Assembly: GCA_003230195.1 (NCBI GenBank)
Contig: QIHH01000018.1
Location: 1-11,263, forward strand
Length of the DNA: 11,263 nt
Direction: 5' to 3'
Source of the DNA: Gammaproteobacteria bacterium
GTDB lineage: Bacteria; Pseudomonadota; Gammaproteobacteria; SZUA-140
Positions 6,087 through 11,263 of the stretch are shown piece by piece (positions within the stretch are counted from its first letter, which is position 1; every line of letters starts with the position of its first letter). Made by a program: the position numbers and the translations under genes. Under the pieces are notes generated by a model, which saw only the letters and a program-made list of their open reading frames with translations, was not told where the DNA came from and searched no databases.

Positions 6087-6908
6087 CTATTTTCGATCGT
6101 AAAAATCTTCCTGACTTGCTGCAGAAGGCGGGGGCGGCTCTGGTGGCGAAGTGTCATCATCTTCAGCAGGTCGCTTCGAAATCATGATACGAGAGAGGAT
6201 CACACCCAGCTCAAACAGTACCCACATTGGAACCGCCAACAGCGTCTGAGAGATGATATCTGGCGGTGTCAGTAGCATACCAATCACAAATACACCGACA
6301 ATAATAAACGGCCGTTTGGCAACCAGTTTATCGGGCGTGGTAACTCCCGCCCACACCATCAAAATAGTCGCAATCGGAATCTCAAAGGCCAAGCCAAAGG
6401 CAAAAAAGAGTTTGAGTACAAAATCGAGGTATTTACTAATGTCCGTCATCACCGCCACCCCTTCTGGAGTGGTGCCGATAAAAAATTCAAACATCAATGG
6501 AAACACCACAAAGTAAGCGAAGGACATCCCAGCATAAAAAAGCAATGTGCTGGAGACAATCAGCGGCAATACCATCTTGCGTTCGTTCGCAAAAAGCCCC
6601 GGTGCGATAAAACGCCACACCTGATAAAGAATCCACGGGATCGCTAAAAAGAACGCCCCCACCAGAGTAAATTTAAACGGGGTTAAAAATGGCGACGCCA
6701 CTTCGGTCGCGATCATGGTGCTACCTGCTGGTAGCTGATCAATCAGTGGCTGCGCCAGAGTGGTGTAGAGATCATTAGCAAACGGAAAAAGGCAGATAAA
6801 AACAACCGTAATTCCTGCCAGCATGCGCAACATGCGATCACGCAATTCAATCAGATGTGTGACTAATGGTGTTTTGGGATCGGGTGGATACTTACGAGGC
6901 TTGGCCAT
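6087..6908 (-). CDS. tatC: twin-arginine translocase subunit TatC
   Basis: A 273-residue inner-membrane protein with six hydrophobic segments (about 30-46, 80-98, 114-136, 162-188, 199-214 and 222-241). TatC is the core receptor that binds the twin-arginine signal peptide and, with TatB, recruits TatA for export of folded proteins. Conserved signal-binding parts are HLIELRDR (18-25, Glu21 and Arg23), RFIAPGLFANERK (99-111, Phe100 and Glu109) and FGLAFEIPI (171-179, Glu176). The C-terminus (248-273) is an acidic, proline-rich cytoplasmic tail longer than in many homologues. The ATG is 6 bases after the tatB stop with no clear ribosome binding site, so translation is probably coupled to tatB. 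It is last in hisE-tatA-tatB-tatC, with a 250-bp gap before the next gene. Confidence 0.97.
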   Translation of the reverse strand: MAKPRKYPPDPKTPLVTHLIELRDRMLRMLAGITVVFICLFPFANDLYTTLAQPLIDQLPAGSTMIATEVASPFLTPFKFTLVGAFFLAIPWILYQVWRFIAPGLFANERKMVLPLIVSSTLLFYAGMSFAYFVVFPLMFEFFIGTTPEGVAVMTDISKYLDFVLKLFFAFGLAFEIPIATILMVWAGVTTPDKLVAKRPFIIVGVFVIGMLLTPPDIISQTLLAVPMWVLFELGVILSRIMISKRPAEDDDTSPPEPPPPSAASQEDFYDRK

Positions 6909-6914
6909 GGGTAA

Positions 6915-7346
6915 TTATTTTTTTTTGACTACGTCGTCACTAGCGTCATCTTTAGGCGACGTGGATGATTTTGGTTCAGCAGTTGAGTCAAGCTGCTCCA
7001 CATCCTCAGCAGCCATTCGATCACGCTCTTTCTTCGGTACCGGTTTTAACACCTCACCCGAGATCACCTCATTGAGATCACGCTTAATCGCAGAGACTGC
7101 ACGAGTCGCCTCACTTAATGAGCGATGAGCCTCCGCGATTTTAGTCTCTTCAGCGATGCGTTCTTTAAGCGCCTTGCCACGATCAACTTCACCCTCAAGC
7201 TCATCTTTCATCTCACCCATAAAATTACGCGCTTTATTGATCCAGCGGCCAGTAGTGCGTGCAAGCGTCGGCAACTCTTCTGGTCCAACAACCAGAAGCG
7301 CTACGATGGCAATCACTGTGAGTTCCCAAAAACCGATATCAAACAT
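6915..7346 (-). CDS. tatB: twin-arginine translocase subunit TatB
   Basis: A 143-residue protein with the TatB layout: N-terminal transmembrane helix (about 6-20) starting MFDIGFWEL, the Gly21-Pro22 hinge, an amphipathic helix (23-45), then a long charged helical and unstructured tail. The start MFDIGF and Glu8 distinguish TatB from TatA. It forms the signal-peptide receptor with TatC. It sits 35 bases after tatA; the gap holds a hairpin that includes part of the only Shine-Dalgarno-like stretch, GGGGATGA. The tail beyond residue 100 is rich in Lys, Asp and Ser and poorly conserved in the family. Confidence 0.93.
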   Translation of the reverse strand: MFDIGFWELTVIAIVALLVVGPEELPTLARTTGRWINKARNFMGEMKDELEGEVDRGKALKERIAEETKIAEAHRSLSEATRAVSAIKRDLNEVISGEVLKPVPKKERDRMAAEDVEQLDSTAEPKSSTSPKDDASDDVVKKK

Positions 7347-7356
7347 GACGTCTCAT

Positions 7357-7374
7357 CCCCGCGATGACGCGAGG
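7357..7374 (-). promoter_or_regulatory. hairpin in the tatA-tatB gap, over the tatB ribosome binding region
   Basis: As minus-strand RNA the arms CCUCGCG and CGCGGGG pair over 7 positions, one a G-U wobble, with loop UCAU. On the opposite strand the wobble becomes a C-A mismatch, so the fold is better in the tat transcript. Its 3' arm is the GGGG of the purine-rich stretch that ends 10 bases before the tatB ATG. It could lower tatB translation or protect the upstream tatA message. No U-run follows, so it is not a classical terminator. Confidence 0.45.
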
Positions 7375-7381
7375 TTCATTC

Positions 7382-7648
7382 TTAAACCTTATCCTTCTCT
7401 TTTACTTCGGCCTGAGTTGCGTCGCCATCAATCACGCGATTAGCATCTTTATGTGCCAGTTCATCATGAATAGGGTCTGCCTTTAGGCCATCGTCACCAT
7501 CATCCTTTTTAGCTTCGCCAACAGATTCACGGAAGCCTTTTACTGCACCACCAATATCATTTCCCATACCACGCAGTTTTTTGGTGCCAAATAACAACAA
7601 TACGATCACCAATACAATCAACAACTGCCAAATACTAATACCGCCCAT
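7382..7648 (-). CDS. tatA: twin-arginine translocase subunit TatA
   Basis: An 88-residue TatA protein: short N-terminal transmembrane helix (6-20) starting MGGISIWQLLIV, the conserved Phe20-Gly21 hinge in LLFGTKKLRGMG, an amphipathic helix (22-42) with GGAVKGFRE, then an acidic tail. TatA oligomers form the pore-like patch through which folded Tat substrates cross. Its ribosome binding site, AGGAGGAG six bases before the ATG, is the strongest in the cluster, which fits the known excess of TatA over TatB and TatC. It follows hisE by 36 bases, a gene order common in beta- and gammaproteobacteria. Confidence 0.95.
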   Translation of the reverse strand: MGGISIWQLLIVLVIVLLLFGTKKLRGMGNDIGGAVKGFRESVGEAKKDDGDDGLKADPIHDELAHKDANRVIDGDATQAEVKEKDKV

Positions 7649-7684
7649 GATTACTCCTCCTATAAAACTTTGCGTTTAGCTATA

Positions 7685-8008
7685 TCAAGTTTTCTCAGTC
7701 CGCTCAGCCTTTTCTTGCAGACCAGACTTGCCAAAACGTCGCGCTAATTCCTGTAAGACATCATCAGGCTTCAAGCCTTGATGCGCCAACATTACCATCG
7801 TGTGAAACCACAAATCTGCCGTTTCATAAACAATCTGTTTTGCATCTCCATCTTTGGCGGCAATCACCGTTTCGGTTGCTTCTTCACCCACCTTTTTCAG
7901 AATGCTATCTAACCCTTTGGCATACAGCGATGCCACATAGGAACTATCAGGGGCCATGCCCTTTCGTTGCTCTAATATATCAGCTATCTGACTAAGTACA
8001 TCACTCAT
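7685..8008 (-). CDS. hisE: phosphoribosyl-ATP pyrophosphatase (HisE)
   Basis: A 107-residue all-helical enzyme of the MazG-like fold that converts phosphoribosyl-ATP to phosphoribosyl-AMP and pyrophosphate, the second step of histidine synthesis. Metal-binding acidic residues are in KKVGEEATE (38-46; Glu42, Glu43, Glu46) and YETADLWFH (61-69; Glu62, Asp65). The ATG at 8008 gives the usual MSDVL start and has GGTG upstream; a GTG at 8020 would add four residues. It is a stand-alone HisE, not a HisIE fusion. It is first in the block with tatABC, and neither hisI nor hisF lies upstream within the window, so it seems separated from the main histidine operon or sits at its break. Confidence 0.95.
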   Translation of the reverse strand: MSDVLSQIADILEQRKGMAPDSSYVASLYAKGLDSILKKVGEEATETVIAAKDGDAKQIVYETADLWFHTMVMLAHQGLKPDDVLQELARRFGKSGLQEKAERTEKT

Positions 8009-8404
8009 ATTATCACCCACTCTCTCATATTCACCAAGAGCCTAACATACTCAAATCGCCGCCAAGACCACGCCTGCGCCATTCAGACGAAATTCAGTAT
8101 TCTACGCTATTTGCCCCATTTTCTATATAAGACGATGTAAATCTTCAATTTTCCACATTGATCAGCCAGTATTTCATATTGAGACCTTTCCACGAGAACT
8201 CATTTTCATTCCAGCAAGGCATCAATGATCGAAAACACGGCGTTTACACCCAGTAAATAACTATTTTGAGATCATTTATAACGTGGCTGAAGCGGAAAAT
8301 AGGCTCGTGCAAAGATCTCATAATAAAAATTGCCATTTACATCGATTTTACCAACAATAAGCAACATAACGCGCGCGCACTCAAACATATCAGGGAGAAA
8401 CAGA
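8009..8404. other. non-coding divergent region between hisE and an unknown membrane protein
   Basis: About 400 bp without a convincing gene. It must hold the promoters of both flanking genes. A weak plus-strand candidate is TTGCCA (8330-8335), 17 bases, AACAAT (8353-8358). An inverted repeat TGAGATC / GATCTCA (8267-8273 and 8314-8320) encloses about 40 bases. The plus-strand frame that begins upstream at 8330 is better started at 8405, where a ribosome binding site is found. No RNA gene was recognised. Confidence 0.4.
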
Positions 8405-8959
8405 ATGAGCGACGACAACTTTGATCGCGAAGCTGCACGTCAACAAAACCGCAAGGTCACGCGTTCAAGCACCGTGATATCACTGATCGGTGCAGCACTG
8501 TTTCTACTCTCAGGGGTACTCATCTATAAATTAACCCCCGGCCCACTAGAGAAACAACTGAATATCGCCAACTCACAGATTGTGGCCAATATCTCATTTG
8601 AGATGATTCAAAAAGATAAATTCAATCAATGGAGAAAATTAGCTCACACACCAGAAAGCGGCGAACAGATCAGCTTCCGTATCTCCACTAACCAACCCCT
8701 CTATGGCACGCTGACCAGCGAACCCAATCAGAGCCATCCACGCACACTATTCGATGATATTCGCATTCCACCCGGTCAAAACAAGGTCATCAACTTTAAC
8801 AACCGCGATTATTACTACACCATCAAAGAGACCGACAAGCAGATTCAATTTTGCCTTATCACAGCAACCGATTCAAAAGCACTCGCAAAAAAAATCCGTT
8901 CAATACAGGGGAAAAACCACTTAGGTGAATTACCCAGCATACATTGCGTGAATTGGTAA
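8405..8959 (+). CDS. membrane-anchored protein of unknown function
   Basis: Not recognised. The 184-residue product has a charged cytoplasmic start rich in Arg, Asp and Gln (1-20), one transmembrane segment (about 22-43, STVISLIGAALFLLSGVLIY), and an extracytoplasmic part of about 140 residues. That part has a beta-rich character, with stretches such as GEQISFRISTNQPLYGTL, and two cysteines (Cys150, Cys181) that could form a disulfide. The ATG at 8405 follows AGGGAG at good spacing; an in-frame ATG 75 bases upstream at 8330 lacks one. A second unknown membrane protein follows on the same strand after 105 bases, so they may be co-transcribed. No enzyme motif was seen. Confidence 0.75.
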   Translation: MSDDNFDREAARQQNRKVTRSSTVISLIGAALFLLSGVLIYKLTPGPLEKQLNIANSQIVANISFEMIQKDKFNQWRKLAHTPESGEQISFRISTNQPLYGTLTSEPNQSHPRTLFDDIRIPPGQNKVINFNNRDYYYTIKETDKQIQFCLITATDSKALAKKIRSIQGKNHLGELPSIHCVNW

Positions 8960-9064
8960 CATCAGTGCTCCCAATAGAGATGGTTTAACACACTCAAAAA
9001 CTATGCTAACAATAGTAACCCAAAAGCGCTTGCTTACTCACAAACAAAACAATCGGAGAAGAGC

Positions 9065-9589
9065 ATGGTTCTTGAGTTCAACATCAACGACACCCCACCA
9101 GCGCTGATTGAAATAGAAGATGCACTCACACAGGTCACTAAAGACCGCGCCCTGCTGCGCAAAAAAAACATTCGCTTTCTCATCTACGTGCTATTGGTCG
9201 TGGCCGCTTACGCAACGTTTATGCTAACCGTTACAATCCCGATACTGGAAGACCCCGCAGCACTACCGGATTTCGTTGCAACCGTCGCCTACTGCACACC
9301 TTATCTCACCTTTTTTATCTTTATAGTCAGCAATAATCTGCATACCAAAGTCATCGAAAGGCCGCGAAAAATACTCGACACGGCAATCCCCGCATTCAAG
9401 GCAGCAAGCGAAAAAAGAGTCGCGGAAATCAGAGACTGTGGACGGCGCTATCTTGAAGTAGCCAACTACCAGCAACGCGTTAGCTCAATCGGCCGGCCAA
9501 TGATGCACGGCGAAACAGAAATGCTATTTCAGTGGGTTGAAAAACGGATGCAGAAAGAAGCAGGGCTAACCAACGGCTTTTCTATCTAA
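9065..9589 (+). CDS. two-span membrane protein of unknown function
   Basis: Not recognised. A 174-residue protein with a soluble N-terminus (1-36), two hydrophobic segments (about 37-60 and 70-91) joined by a short loop with acidic and proline residues, and a helical, strongly charged C-terminal part (95-174) that by positive charge should be cytoplasmic. The ATG is preceded by GGAG at eight bases. The arrangement of two helices plus a cytoplasmic helical domain is seen in many unrelated small membrane proteins and gives no function. It follows another unknown membrane protein and is convergent with the coiled-coil gene. Confidence 0.75.
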   Translation: MVLEFNINDTPPALIEIEDALTQVTKDRALLRKKNIRFLIYVLLVVAAYATFMLTVTIPILEDPAALPDFVATVAYCTPYLTFFIFIVSNNLHTKVIERPRKILDTAIPAFKAASEKRVAEIRDCGRRYLEVANYQQRVSSIGRPMMHGETEMLFQWVEKRMQKEAGLTNGFSI

Positions 9590-9614
9590 AAAAATGGCGG
9601 CGCCTGCTGCACCA
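9588..9614 (-). terminator. candidate intrinsic terminator of the coiled-coil gene
   Basis: On the minus strand the arms TGGTG (9614-9610) and CGCCA (9599-9595) can pair, one wobble included, and are followed at once by seven T (9594-9588). An alternative 5-bp stem GGTGC/GCGCC uses the same bases. It lies 55 bases past the stop at 9669 and its T-run overlaps the stop of the convergent plus-strand gene. Confidence 0.45.
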
Positions 9615-9668
9615 GTTTAATACAAGTACAACAAACAGCCATCTTCAACAGCCGCTAAAGAAAATTAT

Positions 9669-10421
9669 TTATTTTTTCTTTTTATCTGCCTTCTCTGCTT
9701 TTTTTGCCGCCTCTTCAATCCCTTCCAACGTCTTATCATCCAGCTTGGTCAACGCTGGCAAATCAGTTTTATCTTCTACTTTGCTATGCAATGTAGTACA
9801 CAGTTCATGCAGCTCACGATGCTGAACCACTAATTTGGCACTCTCTTCCAGAGCCGCCTGAAACTCACTAATACGCTGTTCCTGAGCACGCTTCTCTTTA
9901 CGTAATGTCGCCGCTTCACCTTCTACCACTTTACGAGCAGAGGTTTCATCCAACTTCTGCTTTTTCAGCGCTTTAAGCTTTTTAACCACATTCTCTGGCG
10001 TATCTGCCAGCGCCTTGTTAATTGCCTTCACGACACGTTCTTTCTCAGCGATCTGAGCATTGATGTTTTTCATCGCAATAAAATGCGCATCACGCTCAAC
10101 CGCCATCGCTTTTTCCGACTCTTGCTTCGCACTTAACATAGCCGCAGCCTGAGCCTCAGCGATATTCTTTGCCTTTTCACTCTCGGCCATTTTCTTTTCC
10201 ATCACGGCAATGGCTTGCCCTGCCTGCTGTTGCGCACTACCAACACTCGCTTCTGCATCGATGATTTTCTTAACACCAATCTCAAGCTCACGCTTAAGTA
10301 CGTCACGACTGCTATCAGGATCTAATCCCAACGCATCTGTCGCTGTTTTAATTAATACCTGATTACTAATTGCAAGGTCTTTCCAGACCTTTAATTGAAG
10401 TTCAAACTCTGCTTGTTCCAC
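9669..10421 (-). CDS. coiled-coil protein of unknown function
   Basis: Not a named family that I can assign. The 250-residue product has no signal peptide or membrane segment. Residues 1-55 (start MEQAEFELQLKVWKDLAISN) look like a small helical head; 56-215 are rich in Ala, Glu, Lys and Gln with heptad-like spacing and should form a long coiled coil, interrupted near ALADTPENVVKKLKALKKQK (137-156); the end is a lysine-rich tail, KKAEKADKKKK. It is probably cytoplasmic and structural or scaffold-like. The start is a GTG with AGGAG six bases upstream. It seems to be its own transcription unit, with an extended -10 promoter and a terminator candidate. Lysine- and alanine-rich low-complexity sequence makes homology by eye unreliable. 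Confidence 0.8.
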   Translation of the reverse strand: MEQAEFELQLKVWKDLAISNQVLIKTATDALGLDPDSSRDVLKRELEIGVKKIIDAEASVGSAQQQAGQAIAVMEKKMAESEKAKNIAEAQAAAMLSAKQESEKAMAVERDAHFIAMKNINAQIAEKERVVKAINKALADTPENVVKKLKALKKQKLDETSARKVVEGEAATLRKEKRAQEQRISEFQAALEESAKLVVQHRELHELCTTLHSKVEDKTDLPALTKLDDKTLEGIEEAAKKAEKADKKKK

Positions 10422-10461
10422 TTATTGCTCCTGAATTGTGGGGCCGAACAACCACGACTTC

Positions 10462-10481
10462 CCCAATGACGCCCAATGACG
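10462..10481. repeat. tandem repeat, two copies of CCCAATGACG
   Basis: Two identical adjacent 10-bp units, in the 5' leader of the coiled-coil gene about 40-60 bases upstream of its start. In the transcript the unit reads CGUCAUUGGG twice, flanked by C-rich and G-rich runs that could pair. It may be a recent duplication or a binding site. Confidence 0.6.
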
Positions 10482-10497
10482 GCCTTTGCGGGGGCAC

Positions 10498-10503
10498 ATT
10501 ATA
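10498..10503 (-). promoter_or_regulatory. extended -10 promoter of the coiled-coil gene
   Basis: On the minus strand TGCTATAAT: a perfect TATAAT (10503-10498) preceded by the TG of an extended -10. No good -35 is seen at the usual distance, as is common for extended -10 promoters. Transcription would start near 10491 and give a 70-base leader that contains the tandem repeat. Confidence 0.5.
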
Positions 10504-10544
10504 GCAAAATATAACCATTATTAACCTGCAATTTTAGAGAATTT

Positions 10545-10691
10545 TCACAAAATCAAATAACCTATGCTATTGACAGGATTAAGAAGGCGCTCAATTTTGC
10601 CATTTTGAAGCGTAAAAAACAGCATTTCATACGCCAACAAAACCATCATCAAGAGTAGAGCAAGGCGCTGATTTAAAGGATTTTTTTCCAT
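10545..10691 (-). CDS. possible small membrane protein (48 aa)
   Basis: Not recognised. From the ATG at 10691 the frame encodes a charged start MEKNPLNQR, a hydrophobic helix (about 9-27, LALLLMMVLLAYEMLFFTL) and a basic-then-apolar end, the layout of a single-span small membrane protein. GGGGTGA lies 8 bases upstream and AAGGGA nearly touches the ATG, so translation is plausible. The frame continues upstream to 10775 but that part overlaps algH antisense. It diverges from algH with 40 bp between the start codons and lies before the promoter of the coiled-coil gene. It may be a chance frame. Confidence 0.35.
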   Translation of the reverse strand: MEKNPLNQRLALLLMMVLLAYEMLFFTLQNGKIERLLNPVNSIGYLIL

Positions 10692-10696
10692 ATCCC

Positions 10697-10725
10697 TTGT
10701 CACCCCCCCCCTTCTAGCCGATACT
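10697..10725 (+). promoter_or_regulatory. algH promoter candidate with a poly-C spacer
   Basis: TTGTCA (10697-10702, 5/6 to the -35 consensus), a 17-base spacer, and GATACT (10720-10725, 4/6 to the -10). The first nine spacer bases are an unbroken C run (10703-10711). Transcription would start about 7 bases on, at or next to the algH ATG (10732). No Shine-Dalgarno sequence precedes that ATG, which agrees with a leaderless message. Confidence 0.45.
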
Positions 10726-10731
10726 AACACC

Positions 10732-11263
10732 ATGTCCGAACAACTCAGCCTAATCGACCATTTTTTGATCGCCATGCCAGCGTTGCATGACCCTAATTTC
10801 TTTCACAGTGTCACCTATATCTGTGAACACAACGAAGATGGGGCGATGGGTATCACCATCAATCGCCCACTCGACATCGCACTGGGGGAGGTTTTTCGCC
10901 AAACAGAGATCCCTTGCGAAGATGATGTCATCAACAACACAACCATCTTTCTCGGTGGTCCGGTTCAGAATGAGCGCGGTTTTGTGATTCACCGCCCTCA
11001 TGACAAATGGGATGCCTCACTCATTGTCAGTGATGAGATTTGCGTCACCTCATCAAAAGATATCTTGGAGGCGATCGCCGAGGGAAAAGCCCCTCAAGAT
11101 TGCCTTGTCGCCCTCGGTTATGCCGGCTGGAGCGAAGGCCAACTGGAACATGAAATCGCAAAAAATGCGTGGATTAGCGTCCCCGCTTGTGGCGACGTCA
11201 TCTTCAACACTTCATATAAGCAATGCTGGGAAGCCGCCGCCGCACAGGCCGGGATCGACCTTA
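10732..11263 (+). CDS. algH: AlgH/YqgE (UPF0301) family protein, 3' end cut by the window
   Basis: 177 codons are present and the frame is still open at the window edge; family members are usually about 185-190 residues, so only the last few are missing. Family marks are AMPALHDPNF (14-23), GITINRP (40-46), FLGGPV (73-78), GYAGW (129-133) and the end VIFNTSYKQCWEAA (156-169). AlgH was named for an effect on alginate production in Pseudomonas, but its biochemical role is not established; the fold is soluble and cytoplasmic. In many gammaproteobacteria it is followed by ruvX (yqgF), which would lie beyond the window. The ATG at 10732 gives the usual MSEQLSLIDHFLIAMP start but has no ribosome binding site. 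Confidence 0.93.
   Translation, partial: MSEQLSLIDHFLIAMPALHDPNFFHSVTYICEHNEDGAMGITINRPLDIALGEVFRQTEIPCEDDVINNTTIFLGGPVQNERGFVIHRPHDKWDASLIVSDEICVTSSKDILEAIAEGKAPQDCLVALGYAGWSEGQLEHEIAKNAWISVPACGDVIFNTSYKQCWEAAAAQAGIDL

Noticed and set aside
7685..8008. hisE next to tatABC as a novel association
   Set aside because: This order is common in beta- and gammaproteobacteria and needs no special explanation.
5999..10482. Shared 10-mer CCAATGACGG at 5999-6008 and 10473-10482
   Set aside because: Tens of chance 10-mer matches are expected in a window of this size; the flanks do not match.
10750..11001. Minus-strand 83-codon ORF within algH
   Set aside because: Opposite a clear AlgH family protein; no ribosome binding site or known domain.
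1..11263. CRISPR array, tRNA, rRNA, transposase or phage genes
   Set aside because: No spaced direct repeats, tRNA-like folds with CCA-type ends, rRNA sequence or recombinase motifs were seen on either strand.

Overview
The window looks like the chromosome of a gammaproteobacterium of moderate GC. The evidence is gene content: a Nif3/YbgI protein divergent from a DegS-type protease, hisE followed by tatA-tatB-tatC, and an AlgH/YqgE protein. A periplasmic pentaheme cytochrome of the ActA type suggests a respiratory, possibly sulfur- or nitrogen-oxidising, lifestyle, but this is inference and the species cannot be named.

Layout. 1-1147: on the minus strand, a pentaheme cytochrome c (78-722), probably followed at the window edge by a second gene starting at 18. 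It is preceded by a roughly 400 bp stretch with a promoter-like sequence and what looks like the decayed C-terminal end of a LacI/GalR regulator. 1148-3136: nif3 (minus) diverges from a membrane-anchored DegS-like protease (plus). 3227-5464: a two-gene arginine-degradation operon on the minus strand, arginase (rocF) then ornithine aminotransferase (rocD). The genes are 4 nt apart and look translationally coupled. A previously unlisted 42-codon ORF with a strong ribosome binding site and a signal-peptide-like sequence overlaps the arginase start, and two palindromes sit in its promoter. 5474-5836: a single-domain CheY-like response regulator with a sigma-28-like promoter; upstream of that lies a compact folded element whose core resembles enterobacterial REP palindromes. 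6087-8008: hisE-tatA-tatB-tatC on the minus strand, with a hairpin just before tatB.

8009-8404 is a non-coding divergent region. 8405-9589 holds two unrecognised membrane proteins on the plus strand. 9669-10421 (minus) encodes an unrecognised coiled-coil protein with an extended -10 promoter and a likely terminator. 10545-10691 (minus) is a possible 48-residue membrane protein, and 10732 to the window end is algH, missing only its last codons. The algH promoter candidate contains a nine-C run as most of its 17-nt spacer, and its predicted transcript start falls at the ATG.

How they work together: arginase and ornithine aminotransferase convert arginine via ornithine to glutamate semialdehyde. 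TatABC exports folded proteins. DegS-type proteases sense envelope stress. Nothing resembling a transposase, CRISPR array, tRNA or rRNA was seen. The most unusual signals are regulatory and small-ORF signals: the arginase leader ORF, the poly-C promoter of algH, the tatA-tatB hairpin, the REP-like element, and the sigma-28-like cheY promoter.
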